Positions 27,333 through 36,664 of a stretch of DNA of 64,000 nucleotides are shown one piece after another. A model generated the notes under the pieces. That model was not told the DNA's origin. It saw nothing but the letters and a program-made list of their open reading frames with translations, and did not search any database. Made by a program: the position numbers and the translations under genes. Positions within the stretch are counted from its first letter, which is position 1, and every line of letters starts with the position of its first letter. Origin of the DNA: Prevotella sp. (GTDB lineage Bacteria; Bacteroidota; Bacteroidia; Bacteroidales; Bacteroidaceae); contig JAGAGD010000046.1 of assembly GCA_017627765.1 (NCBI GenBank), positions 1 to 64,000 of the forward strand. Reading direction: 5' to 3'.

Positions 27333-28355
27333 TTATCGCATTAAGAAAGAGAAACGGTCAACATTGTTGAGTGCGATGCCTGCACCTTTGGCAACGCTGT
27401 GCAATGGGTCTTCAGCAATGTGGAAGTCGATGTTTATCTTATCCTTAAGTCTCCTGTCAAGACCGCGCAAAAGCGCACCGCCACCAGTCAGATATATTCC
27501 GTTCTTAACGATGTCAGCATAGAGTTCTGGAGGTGTATTCTCAAGAGCAGACAGCACAGCATTCTCAATCTTTGCAACCGTCTTGTCAAGGCAATGGGCT
27601 ATTTCCTGATAGCATACAGGCACTTCCATTGGCAACGCTGTGATTCGGTTTGGTCCATGAACGACATAGTCCTCTGGTCCTTCTTCGCCTAAGTCGGTAA
27701 GTGCAGAGCCTACATGTATCTTAATACGCTCTGCCATACGCTCACTGACTTTCACATTGTGCTGACGGCTCATGTATTCTTGTATGTCTGCTGTCAGGTC
27801 GTCGCCTGCTGTGCGGATTGAGTTGTTTGAAACAATACCGCCGAGAGAGATGACTGCAATCTCAGTAGAACCGCCGCCTATATCAACAATCATGTTTCCC
27901 TCTGGAGCCTCTACATCAATACCGATACCTATCGCAGCAGCCATAGGCTCGAAAATGAGGTAGACATCACGTCCGTTGGCATGCTCTGCACTGTCGCGCA
28001 CAGCACGAAGCTCAACTTCGGTCGAACCTGAAGGCACACCGATTACCATGCGCAACGATGGAGAGAAAAGACGGCTACCAGTGTGAACCATCTTGATGAG
28101 TCCACGCATCATCTGCTCGCAGGCAGAGAAATCGGCAATAACACCGTCACGAAGAGGTCTGATTGTACGAATGTTCTCATGAGTTTTTTCGTACATCATT
28201 TTTGCTTTCGCACCTACAGCAATCATCTTGTCTGTGCGACGGTCGAGTGCAACGACTGATGGTTCGTCAACAACAATCTTATCATCGCTGATGATAATTG
28301 TATTGGCTGTACCCAAGTCCATTGCTATTCCTTGAATAAATGAAAAGAATCCCAT
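27333..28355 (-). CDS. mreB: rod shape-determining protein MreB
   Basis: A 340-aa bacterial actin. ATP-binding motifs are D-L-G-T-A-N-T (phosphate 1), V-D-I-G-G-G-S-T-E (phosphate 2) and T-G-G-G-A-L-L-R-G (adenosine). An amphipathic N-terminal start (MGFFSF) serves for membrane contact. It directs the elongasome and starts the mreBCD-mrdA-rodA series. Confidence 0.96.
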   Translation of the reverse strand: MGFFSFIQGIAMDLGTANTIIISDDKIVVDEPSVVALDRRTDKMIAVGAKAKMMYEKTHENIRTIRPLRDGVIADFSACEQMMRGLIKMVHTGSRLFSPSLRMVIGVPSGSTEVELRAVRDSAEHANGRDVYLIFEPMAAAIGIGIDVEAPEGNMIVDIGGGSTEIAVISLGGIVSNNSIRTAGDDLTADIQEYMSRQHNVKVSERMAERIKIHVGSALTDLGEEGPEDYVVHGPNRITALPMEVPVCYQEIAHCLDKTVAKIENAVLSALENTPPELYADIVKNGIYLTGGGALLRGLDRRLKDKINIDFHIAEDPLHSVAKGAGIALNNVDRFSFLMR

Positions 28356-28423
28356 GTATGTTTTTATTTTAAATTTTTACCTTTTGTTTCTTTACTGTTT
28401 AAAACACTACTAATGCTAAACTA

Positions 28424-29020
28424 TTATTTTCCGCAAAACCAGTTGTGTATGGCTGTATCATAGTGACTGCTAACGCCGAAGGCACGCTCTGCAAAGCATT
28501 TACGTTCAGCGAGTTCGGTTTCGGCTCCGTTTTTCTTCAGCAAGTCGAGAAGCATAGAATATTCAGCCTTGCTTGGCACGATGACAACATCCTTGAAATT
28601 CTTTGCACCTGCTCTTATCAGCGAAATTCCGCCTATGTCAATTTTCTCGATAATGTCTGCCTCGCTTGCTCCCGAAGCAACCGTCTGCTCAAATGGATAG
28701 AGGTCAACTATAACGAGGTCAATTTCTGGAATCTCATATTTAGCCATCTGCTCGCGGTCGCCTTCGTTGTCACGTCTGCCAAGTATTCCGCCAAATACTT
28801 TCGGATGCAGAGTCTTTACTCTACCGCCGAGAATTGAAGGATAGGTCGTAACGTCTTCAACCTTCTGACATTCATAGCCTAACGATTCGATAAATTCCTG
28901 TGTACCACCAGTTGAGAGGAAACGCACACCTTCTTCGTTCAGTTTCTTGAGCAGCTCTTCGAGTCCATCTTTGTGAAACACCGAAACAAGAGCAGTTTTA
29001 ATCTTTTTTCTTTCAGCCAT
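28424..29020 (-). CDS. purH: stand-alone IMP cyclohydrolase (PurH N-terminal half)
   Basis: A 198-aa protein made only of the MGS-like IMP cyclohydrolase domain of PurH. Features are T-A-L-V-S-V-F-H-K-D-G, F-L-S-T-G-G-T, the G-G-R-V-K-T-L-H-P-K-V-F-G-G-I-L loop, D-L-Y-P-F and I-D-I-G-G-I-S-L-I-R-A-A-like I-R-A-G-A-K-N. It ends at the domain boundary (Y-D-T-A-I-H-N-W-F), where the AICAR formyltransferase domain would begin in ordinary fused PurH. It closes FAICAR to IMP. The missing half is encoded by 51618-52799. It precedes mreB by 68 bp and heads the operon. Confidence 0.88.
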   Translation of the reverse strand: MAERKKIKTALVSVFHKDGLEELLKKLNEEGVRFLSTGGTQEFIESLGYECQKVEDVTTYPSILGGRVKTLHPKVFGGILGRRDNEGDREQMAKYEIPEIDLVIVDLYPFEQTVASGASEADIIEKIDIGGISLIRAGAKNFKDVVIVPSKAEYSMLLDLLKKNGAETELAERKCFAERAFGVSSHYDTAIHNWFCGK

Positions 29021-29053
29021 ATTTGTTTTTTAATTATGATATATAATAGGCTG

Positions 29054-29061
29054 CAAATTTA
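29054..29061 (-). promoter_or_regulatory. -7 element of the purH(N)-mreB operon
   Basis: The minus strand reads TAAATTTG, 33 bp before the ATG at 29020. Confidence 0.6.
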
Positions 29062-29291
29062 CGAAAAAATCTTCAATATTGTTTTATTGTTATCGAAAAT
29101 CTTTCCATTTATAGATGTTTTTAGCACATAATGGCATATATGGTTTGCATAATTCATGCTTTTTAACTACATTTGCAGAGTTGATATATATTTTCACGCA
29201 TTTGTTTGAATGCTCAAAAAGAAAAAATAACGTTACGAAATCTAACTGACTAATCAACAGTACAGAACAAAAAAATCGCAAAGATACAGCA

Positions 29292-30389
29292 ATGACAGGC
29301 AACGAAAAAATATTAAAGACTATAAGTGCATTTGCCACCGAAGGCAACATTGCCAGCATAGAACCTTTGGGCAACGGACTCATTAACGACACATTTATAG
29401 TCAGAACAAAGGCAGACGACACACCCGACTATGTCTTGCAGCGAATAAATACAAAGATTTTCACTAATGTAGAACTGCTGCAACACAATATCGATACCGT
29501 AACACGACACATCAGAAAGAAACTGGAGGCAGAAGGAATTGGCGACATCAACAGGAGAGTACTGCAATTCTTAGCGACTGAAAGCGGAAGAACCTACACT
29601 CAAGACGAAGACGGCGACTGCTGGAGAATGTCTGTTTATATTCCAGAAACTCAAACTCTCGAAACTGTAGACACAAAATCTTCATATAGCGCAGGACTTG
29701 CTTTTGGCAATTTTGAGAGCCTTCTCGCCGATTTAGATGAACCTCTTGGCGAAACTATCCCGCATTTCCACGATATGGAACTGCGTGCAAAGCAACTGGC
29801 TGACGCGGTAAGCGAGGACAGAGTTGGAAGACTTTTCGACGTGAGCGACGAAGTCTCGTTCATCGACAGCATTAGCAACGACATGTGCAGAGGCGAGCAA
29901 TTATTCCGCGAGGGACTTCTGCCAAAACGTATATGCCATTGCGACACTAAGGTGAACAATATGCTCGTAGATGCCAACGGCAATGTGCTTTGCATCATAG
30001 ACCTTGACACCGTGATGCCTTCTTTTGTCTTTTCCGACTATGGAGACTTCCTCAGAACAGCCGCCAACAGCGCAACCGAAGACGAAAGCGACATTGACCG
30101 CATTTCATTCCGCGAAGATATATTTAAATCTTTCACAGAAGGCTACATTCGCAGCACACGCGATTTCCTTACAGACATAGAACGAAACAACCTGCCATAC
30201 GCCGTTGCTTTGTTTCCTTACATGCAGGCTACAAGATTTCTTACAGACTATCTGAATGGCGATGTCTACTATAAAACAATGTTTGACGAGCACAATCTTG
30301 TCAGAACTCGCAACCAACTGGAGTTGCTTAGGCAGATACTTGAGCGTATGCCAGCCATCGAAAAGTTTATCCGCAACTGCGGAGAATGA
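29292..30389 (+). CDS. phosphotransferase of the aminoglycoside-kinase fold, NahK-like
   Basis: A 365-aa kinase-like protein. The N-lobe has P-L-G-N-G-L-I-N-D-T-F and Y-V-L-Q-R-I-N. The catalytic loop is H-C-D-T-K-V-N-N (about 216-223), followed by I-D-L-D-T-V-M-P and the metal aspartate in D-Y-G-D-F-L-R. This combination resembles N-acetylhexosamine 1-kinases (H-x-D-T-K plus I-D-L-D-T-V) more than antibiotic-resistance enzymes. A role in salvaging GlcNAc or GalNAc is therefore likely but unproven. It is transcribed rightward, away from the purH operon, and the TPR/AraC gene follows 138 bp later. Confidence 0.75.
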   Translation: MTGNEKILKTISAFATEGNIASIEPLGNGLINDTFIVRTKADDTPDYVLQRINTKIFTNVELLQHNIDTVTRHIRKKLEAEGIGDINRRVLQFLATESGRTYTQDEDGDCWRMSVYIPETQTLETVDTKSSYSAGLAFGNFESLLADLDEPLGETIPHFHDMELRAKQLADAVSEDRVGRLFDVSDEVSFIDSISNDMCRGEQLFREGLLPKRICHCDTKVNNMLVDANGNVLCIIDLDTVMPSFVFSDYGDFLRTAANSATEDESDIDRISFREDIFKSFTEGYIRSTRDFLTDIERNNLPYAVALFPYMQATRFLTDYLNGDVYYKTMFDEHNLVRTRNQLELLRQILERMPAIEKFIRNCGE

Positions 30390-30527
30390 GCTTGCGTTGG
30401 TAAGTTCTTGAGCCGTTAAAATTCTATTTCTGCTGCATCTTTCCAACATACTTGCCTATCATCTACCCTTTTTGCTATACGATTCCACTTAATATAACTC
30501 TAAAAAAAATACCTAATTAAGAAGACA

Positions 30528-32288
30528 ATGTTCCTGACAATCACAAAAACCAGCAATATCACTGTTATATATAATATATGTATAATAGCAGTTTTGTGCA
30601 TTCCGTGCATAAGCATTTCTGCCAATTCCACAGCCAGGGCAGATGAAACTCACATCAGAAATAAAGAGAAAGTCAATGAAGACATGGTTTACGAATACAC
30701 TTTGACCGACTTCAATCGTGCCAAAGAGATAATGAAAAAGTTGCGCCACGAGGCAAAACTGCCAAAATACAGGCTGAATATGGTTGAGGGCGACTTGTAT
30801 TTCAATAGAGGAAAATATTTTGAGGCATTGCAACTATACAAGAGAGTTTATCACGACAAATCAATAGAGAAGAACGACAGCATTCAGAACGAAATGCTCA
30901 GAAGACTTATCTTCTGCAACGACAACATACACAACAATAACAACATGCGCTACTATGCCAACCAACTCCTTTTAAAATCAACTGCGAATGGCAACATATC
31001 AATGGAAGCAGTAGCCCTATTTGCACTTGGAAAAATAGAGCATTTCAGAGGAAAGAAGAAAGAAGGCATAGGCAAGATGATGAGAGCTATAGAACTGACC
31101 CATCAATCTGCATCAAGGGTTAAGATTGACCAACTTTACTATTTCTATATTTCGCTGATTGAGATTCTTCAGAAAGATGGCGACAACAGGAAAGGACTCA
31201 GCTTGCTGTCGAGGCTTGAAAAGATACTAAATAGCGAGAAAGACGAAAGCGGAAAACCAATAAACCATCTGTCAGACAGCAGATATAAGGACATATATGC
31301 ACACTATGCCGTATTGCTACACCGCATGGGTGAGAACGAGAAAGCAAAAGAATACTACTACTGTTTCCTTTCTATCGGCAACGATGAGCTATACGACTAC
31401 GATTGCATCATGCCCTATATGGTTTCAGCTGGACATAATGACAAACTGATATCTTTTGCAAACCAGCGCATGAACTATCTCCGCCAGCAAGACGACACTT
31501 TAGGCTACGACATGACTTCTGCATATGAGTCGCTCGCCAACGCATATATGGCTAAAGGCGAATACCTGAAGGCTGCAAATGCATTTTCGATTCTAAGAAA
31601 GATTGTTGACAACATCAGGAATACGGAAGAGATTAGCGCAATTAACGAACTGACTTCTAACTATGAGTTGCACGACAAGGAAATAGAGATGGAAAGGAAA
31701 AATGCCCGCACAATAATCATTAGCATCTCTGTGATAGCACTTATCATCATAGCGGCTATTTCGGTAATAGTTTTCCGCACCAGAAGACACAACCGGCTTA
31801 TTACATACAAGAACAGGGCTATGGCTGAAACTATTGACGACCTCATGCAGTATAAACAACAACTCTACGAAAAAGAACGAAATGAGCTGAAAAAACAGCC
31901 TATTTGTGTGGAGGAATATCAGTGTGACGATGACGACTGCGACACTCAACGACTGCTGTTTGAGCGAATAAGGCACGAACTGATAGAAAACCAGCTCTAC
32001 TTAGACTGCAACTTGTCGCGCGAAACGCTGCTTGAACGATTCAAAATACCAAAAAACAACTTTTCTGTGCTGTTCAAGCACTATGCAGGAACAACCTATA
32101 CTAAATTCATTAACGACCAGAGACTGGACCATGCGGTAAGGCTTCTGCACGAGCAGCCAAACTACACAATAGAGGCGATAGCGAGCGAAAGCGGCATAAA
32201 CTCAGTAAACACTCTCTACAAACTATTCTCACAAAAATACGGAATGACTCCTAACGAATACAGAACTGCACACATGAACAGTATGTAA
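30528..32288 (+). CDS. membrane-bound TPR protein with C-terminal AraC-type DNA-binding domain
   Basis: A 586-aa one-component regulator. An N-terminal hydrophobic segment (about 11-31) exports the sensor, and TPR-like helices follow (about 40-390). A second membrane helix (about 395-416) leads to a charged linker, and the last about 110 residues are an AraC double helix-turn-helix (D-x-R-L-D-H-A-V-R-L-L, I-E-A-I-A-S-E-S-G, Y-G-M-T-P-N-E-Y-R). Topology predicts a periplasmic TPR sensor and a cytoplasmic DNA-binding end, without any kinase domain. Bacteroidota use such proteins to control nutrient or surface genes. Its target may be the neighbouring secreted protein gene, which is inferred from position. 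Confidence 0.8.
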   Translation: MFLTITKTSNITVIYNICIIAVLCIPCISISANSTARADETHIRNKEKVNEDMVYEYTLTDFNRAKEIMKKLRHEAKLPKYRLNMVEGDLYFNRGKYFEALQLYKRVYHDKSIEKNDSIQNEMLRRLIFCNDNIHNNNNMRYYANQLLLKSTANGNISMEAVALFALGKIEHFRGKKKEGIGKMMRAIELTHQSASRVKIDQLYYFYISLIEILQKDGDNRKGLSLLSRLEKILNSEKDESGKPINHLSDSRYKDIYAHYAVLLHRMGENEKAKEYYYCFLSIGNDELYDYDCIMPYMVSAGHNDKLISFANQRMNYLRQQDDTLGYDMTSAYESLANAYMAKGEYLKAANAFSILRKIVDNIRNTEEISAINELTSNYELHDKEIEMERKNARTIIISISVIALIIIAAISVIVFRTRRHNRLITYKNRAMAETIDDLMQYKQQLYEKERNELKKQPICVEEYQCDDDDCDTQRLLFERIRHELIENQLYLDCNLSRETLLERFKIPKNNFSVLFKHYAGTTYTKFINDQRLDHAVRLLHEQPNYTIEAIASESGINSVNTLYKLFSQKYGMTPNEYRTAHMNSM

Positions 32289-32324
32289 TCGTTAAGAAAA
32301 ATAAAATTATTGATTAACCAGTCT

Positions 32325-32690
32325 GCAAAAGACAGTTAAAATTTTTCTCCAAGAAAACTTTTGTTCTAGAGAAAAAACAGAAGCTGTTTTCCCATTTGGC
32401 ACGCATCGGAATGTAAAAAAGCGTTTATTTGTTAATCAATCGGCTTAAACTTTGTGAACAAGCATGAGGAACGATTTTGCGAAAGGTGTCCTTTCGCGAT
32501 GCAAAACGTGGCATATGACCATGCAATATGTGGCATATCGCAGTGTCAAAGGTGCCCTTTCGCAGTGCGAAAGGATACCTTTGACTTTTTTAACACTTAC
32601 GAATTTTTCGACGAAAGCTATAATGCTCTGGTTTATAACGAGTTGTGAAAAACACCAATAAAGTTCCAAATTACGGGCAATTTTTCAAAA
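32325..32690 (+). repeat. dispersed intergenic repeat, copy 2
   Basis: It shares with copies 1 and 3 the TTCTAGAGAAAAA, TTTGGCACG, GTTAATCAATCGGCTTAAAC, word-array and CTTTTTTAACA blocks in the same order. To the right of the array it diverges earlier than the other two. Outer limits are approximate. It fills much of the 750-bp gap between the TPR/AraC gene and the secreted protein gene. Confidence 0.8.
32479..32585 (+). repeat. 11-bp-register palindromic word array, copy 2
   Basis: Ten 8-nt words with nine 3-nt spacers, exactly 107 bp. Words 1-2 are GCGAAAGG and CCTTTCGC, a perfect inverted pair. Words 8-9 (CCTTTCGC, GCGAAAGG) and 7-10 (GTCAAAGG, CCTTTGAC) also pair perfectly, so units 4-5 can fold into one 19-nt-arm hairpin with a 3-nt internal mismatch and 3-nt loop. 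Confidence 0.85.
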
Positions 32691-33003
32691 AGAAATTTTC
32701 AAGCTGAAAATAACGCAGCCATTCGACGATTCTATTCTTTAATGACTGTTAATTAATAAGCTGTAAGATGCTTTTCTATTGCAAAAAGCATAAGCTGGAA
32801 AAATAAACAGCAAATGGTGTCTTTTATCAGCTGGCAACATAAATTGCAGGCAAAAAGAACATGAAATGAAAATAAAAAACAATTCAAAACCATTTTGCAG
32901 GGAAATGCCTAAAACAGGCGATTATGACTTTTCTTCATAATCAAAATGACAATTCTTAATAAATGGGCAAATAGTTTTTTGTGATTGACATTTACTTATA
33001 TTG
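32691..33003. other. noncoding upstream region of the secreted protein gene
   Basis: AT-rich; no gene. The promoter of the following gene lies at its right end. Confidence 0.4.
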
Positions 33004-33011
33004 TATCTTTG
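33004..33011 (+). promoter_or_regulatory. -7 element of the secreted protein gene
   Basis: TATCTTTG is 28 bp before ATG 33040, with a TTTTTTG stretch around 32975-32981 as a possible -33 element. Confidence 0.6.
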
Positions 33012-33039
33012 CGGAGAAAATAATTAAACATTGTATATT

Positions 33040-35400
33040 ATGCGAACAATCACAACTATCAAGAAAGTGCTGGCTATGCTGCTTTGCATATTCGGCATTA
33101 CTACGATCAACGCTCAGACTGATACTGAGCTGATTCTTTACGGAAATCAAGACAACACAGAAGCAATAGAAAGAAATGCTGTCAGTGGGCATACACTTGA
33201 CATAACAATAAACGGGAAATACGAGAAAAATACATGGTATGTGTTTTGTATTCCTTTCAACATAACAGAAATTAAGGCAAAGGCTGCATTTGGACAAAAC
33301 GTAAAAGTTGAGGAGTTTAAAAGCATAGAATATTCTGAAGACGGATACTCTATAAATTTCGAGAAGGCAGCACCTGTTTCGGATGGCACTATGTTCGGAT
33401 CTATACTTATTCAGGCTGGAAAACCATATCTTATATATCCTACGAAAAATGTAGAAAATTACGAGTTTAGTGATGTTGCCATCACTGCTACTACACCAGA
33501 AACCGTAACAATAGAAACAGACGGAAAGACATTCGGTTTCAATGGCTTGTTCTCACCAATGAATGTTGGCGAAAATGCATCAAACATACTGATGAAAGCA
33601 GAAGGCAACACTCTGAAACAGCCAGAAAACGGAGAATCAATAAACGGACTGACTGCATACTGGCAGATTCCAACCGACACAAAGATAAAAGACTTAACAA
33701 TTGACGGCACATCTACATTTGACGTTGAAGAAAGCGCACCCGCAGGAGAACCATCATTGGAAGTAGAAGAAAAATTATTTGAACTCTGTGAGGGATTTGT
33801 AGGACAAACAACTCTTATGGGTAAAATACATGTGAAGGCTATGAATATGCCAAGCCAGACAACTATAGAGATTACTGGTGCAAACCGCGACTGCTTCACG
33901 ACATCTGCAACAACAATAGCAGCAGGAACAAGCGAAATGGATATTGAGGTTTCCTATGTACCAAACGCTATTGGGCAGCACAAAGGCAACTTGCTGATTG
34001 ACTGTCAGGAACTGCCACAGCTGTCGGCTACATTCCCACTTTCAGGCATTGCCATTGATGCAGACAATCCTCCTGTAATTACAGCAGAACCAGCTGAGAC
34101 CGAAGAGTTTACAGCCAACGTTGGAGATAATCAAGTGCAGACAATAAGCATTAAGTCGGAAAATGCTGCCGACTATGTCTATATTCGCACAGAAAAGGCA
34201 GAAGTCTTCACCATAAGCTCAAGCATGATGGTAAGAAACATGACCCAAGACCTGAATATAACATTCACTCCTAAGAAAGAAGGAGAATATACTGATGCTA
34301 TAATTATAACGACCTACGGTGCGGAAACTCTTCGCATACCAGTAAAGGGAATAGCAACAGGTAACAGCCCTATTAGCGAAAAAGAGGGTGACGAACTGAA
34401 GCTTGACACGACAAATCCTCTGAAACTGATGTTTGAAGGGTTTGACAATGGAACTCACAACAAGCCTCTGCAACTGGCTGGATGGTGCAACGTAGCCGAA
34501 GAAGGAACACGAGCATGGTGGGGATACACATTCCCTGAAAGCGACATTTCTGCGGGAGAGAAAGTTGCAAAGGTTACTCCTTACGACTCAAAGGTGGAAT
34601 ATGGTGAAGAAACACCTTGCAAGATGATGCTCATTACTCCAGCACTCGACTTTAAGAATGCAGACTCTAAACTGTTCACATTCAGTGTAAGAGGCGACTA
34701 TCTGAGCGACAACCAGACAGACATGCTGCAACTCTACTATCTTGACAACGAAGGCGGAGAAGTTTACAGCTCGCCTGTTGCAGGATTCACAATGCCATCA
34801 ACAGCCGACGAGAGCGGCAAGTGGTTTGACTATCAGATCGACCTTGAGGGTCAGGACCTGGCAGACGTATTTTTCATGGGATTCGTTTTCAGCAGCCATC
34901 GTGGTGCTTCAAACACTGCAACTTACTATATTGACAACGTGAGCTATGGACGAACAGACCTGCCAATGATTACTCCATCGGTTAAGGAAGTTGCATTCGT
35001 AGCAATAAACAACGAGACTCAGACTTCTGACGAAATAGAAGTGGCAGCAGCGAACCTAACAGACCCAATCACTCTGACTGTTGACGGAGCTAACAAGAGC
35101 AGATTTTCTCTCTCTAAGAGCGAACTGCCAACTGATGGAGGCAGCTTCACTGTAGACTTTGTTTCTGACGAAATTGGTGTTCACGAGGCATATATAGTCC
35201 TCTCGTCAAAAGGCGCAGCCAACAAGATGATTAAACTGACAGTGAACAATACGACAGCCATCAGCACAACTGAAAACGGCAATAATGACGAAGTTGTGGC
35301 AGAATATGACTTGCAAGGACGAAAGATAAACGGCAATAACGCAGCAAAGGGAATCAGAATAGTGAAGACCAAGAAAGGCGTTAAGAAGATTGTGAAGTAA
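33040..35400 (+). CDS. secreted multidomain surface protein with choice-of-anchor-J-like domain and T9SS-type tail
   Basis: A 786-aa exported protein. A signal peptide (about 1-24, ending N-A-Q) precedes an N-terminal domain (about 30-225). Repeated Ig-like beta modules of the choice-of-anchor-D type follow (about 240-440, with patterns such as D-I-E-V-S-Y-V-P and L-N-I-T-F-T-P-K-K-E-G), then a MAM-like choice-of-anchor-J region (about 465-645, L-M-F-E-G-F-D-N-G, A-W-W-G-Y) and another Ig-like module. The tail Y-D-L-Q-G-R-K ... K-G-I-R-I-V ... K-K-I-V-K is typical of Prevotella-type T9SS sorting ends. It is probably exported by the Por machinery encoded at 39.5-45.6 kb. The function is unknown; adhesion is a guess. 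ATG 33040 is preferred to TTG 33031. Confidence 0.75.
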   Translation: MRTITTIKKVLAMLLCIFGITTINAQTDTELILYGNQDNTEAIERNAVSGHTLDITINGKYEKNTWYVFCIPFNITEIKAKAAFGQNVKVEEFKSIEYSEDGYSINFEKAAPVSDGTMFGSILIQAGKPYLIYPTKNVENYEFSDVAITATTPETVTIETDGKTFGFNGLFSPMNVGENASNILMKAEGNTLKQPENGESINGLTAYWQIPTDTKIKDLTIDGTSTFDVEESAPAGEPSLEVEEKLFELCEGFVGQTTLMGKIHVKAMNMPSQTTIEITGANRDCFTTSATTIAAGTSEMDIEVSYVPNAIGQHKGNLLIDCQELPQLSATFPLSGIAIDADNPPVITAEPAETEEFTANVGDNQVQTISIKSENAADYVYIRTEKAEVFTISSSMMVRNMTQDLNITFTPKKEGEYTDAIIITTYGAETLRIPVKGIATGNSPISEKEGDELKLDTTNPLKLMFEGFDNGTHNKPLQLAGWCNVAEEGTRAWWGYTFPESDISAGEKVAKVTPYDSKVEYGEETPCKMMLITPALDFKNADSKLFTFSVRGDYLSDNQTDMLQLYYLDNEGGEVYSSPVAGFTMPSTADESGKWFDYQIDLEGQDLADVFFMGFVFSSHRGASNTATYYIDNVSYGRTDLPMITPSVKEVAFVAINNETQTSDEIEVAAANLTDPITLTVDGANKSRFSLSKSELPTDGGSFTVDFVSDEIGVHEAYIVLSSKGAANKMIKLTVNNTTAISTTENGNNDEVVAEYDLQGRKINGNNAAKGIRIVKTKKGVKKIVK

Positions 35401-35479
35401 CAAGTTGAAACTTTTTCATAAATTCATATATATTTAAGGAATCTTCCTTTTTCTCGGTTTGTTTTTTTAAACTAAGGGG

Positions 35480-35520
35480 CCGATGGATTGCATAGCGGTG
35501 CATTTCCATCGGTTTTATTT
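35480..35520 (+). terminator. terminator of the secreted protein gene
   Basis: An 8-bp stem (35480-35487 with 35505-35512, CCGATGGA / TCCATCGG) has an inner TGCA pairing and is followed by TTTTATTTT. Confidence 0.8.
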
Positions 35521-35620
35521 TGGCTTAATGGCTAATAATGCCTCTAAAGACACAAAGAATCAATCACTATCTGCACGGCAGACAATGAAATGCAAATAAG
35601 AAAAATAACGGGAAAAGAAA

Positions 35621-36556
35621 TCAGAAAGCCTCTCTGTATTTGCCTTCCTCCTTGTCGTTGAGCATTGACAAATAGGAATTGTAGCGGCTCTCTGCTATGT
35701 AATGTTCTTCAAGTGCTTTTAGTACGGCACAGCCTGGCTCATGCGTGTGTGTGCAGTTGTTGAATCGGCAATCCTTAGAGAAATAGAAAATGTCGCGGAA
35801 ATAGCCAGATAGTTCTTCAGGTTCCATGTCGAAAGTTCCGAAACCCTTTATGCCAGGTGTGTCAATAGCCCATCCTCCAAATGGCAGACGCAGCATTTCA
35901 CTGAAAGTAGTAGTATGCATTCCTGTGTTGTGAGCATCGCTTATTGCTGCCGTCTTAAGCTGTACGCCAGGAATAAGTTTGTTGAGAAGCGTAGACTTTC
36001 CCACTCCACTATTGCCACTGAAAAGGGTAATCTTGTCGCGGAGCATGTCTCTCAGCTCGTCTATTCCGTCGCCCTTCTCTGCGGAAATGGCGCGACACTC
36101 ATAGCCGACATTATCATATAAATCAATCATCATCTGCTGATAGCGCAGTTCGTCATCGTCAAGCAGGTCGGTTTTGTTGAAAACCAGCACAACAGGAATG
36201 CGGTAGGCTTCGGCAGAAGCGAGAAAACGGTCGATGAAAGTAGTGCTGGTTTGCGGATAGTTTACGGTAACGACAAGAAATGCCTGATCTACATTTGCTG
36301 CAAGAATGTGGCTCTGTTTTGAGAGATTTTGCGACTTTCTGATAATCCAGTTTCGGCGGTCTTTTATCTCGGTGATAAATGCAACAGCCTGCTCTGGACT
36401 GACTTTTATCTCAACCCTGTCGCCTACAGCCACAGGATTTGTGCTACGAATGCCGCGCAGACGAAAGTTTCCCTTAATCTTACAGTCAATAGTCTGACCA
36501 TCATCAGTCAAGACAGTATACCAACTTCCAGTGTTTTTAATTACAAGTCCTGTCAC
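35621..36556 (-). CDS. rsgA: ribosome small subunit-dependent GTPase A
   Basis: A 311-aa circularly permuted GTPase. An N-terminal OB fold precedes G4 (F-N-K-T-D-L), then G1 (G-N-S-G-V-G-K-S-T, about 178) and G3 (D-T-P-G-I). A C-terminal zinc knuckle has [14 protein letters not shown]. It helps late 30S subunit maturation. It is transcribed leftward just after frr, but a strong hairpin separates the two. Confidence 0.94.
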   Translation of the reverse strand: MTGLVIKNTGSWYTVLTDDGQTIDCKIKGNFRLRGIRSTNPVAVGDRVEIKVSPEQAVAFITEIKDRRNWIIRKSQNLSKQSHILAANVDQAFLVVTVNYPQTSTTFIDRFLASAEAYRIPVVLVFNKTDLLDDDELRYQQMMIDLYDNVGYECRAISAEKGDGIDELRDMLRDKITLFSGNSGVGKSTLLNKLIPGVQLKTAAISDAHNTGMHTTTFSEMLRLPFGGWAIDTPGIKGFGTFDMEPEELSGYFRDIFYFSKDCRFNNCTHTHEPGCAVLKALEEHYIAESRYNSYLSMLNDKEEGKYREAF

Positions 36557-36598
36557 TTACTTATTTTATGATTGACGATTGATTATTAAAAGTTATAA

Positions 36599-36642
36599 TA
36601 ATTGGCAACTGATATGCAGAGCAATTATTCAGTTGCCAATTA
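36599..36642. terminator. hairpin between frr and rsgA
   Basis: A perfect 14-bp stem (36599-36612 with 36629-36642, TAATTGGCAACTGA and its complement). The T-run is stronger on the plus strand (CTTTTT) than on the minus strand, where frr would end, so it may work partly as a 3'-end stabiliser. Confidence 0.65.
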
Positions 36643-36664
36643 TCTTTTTACTAACCGTTCTATA

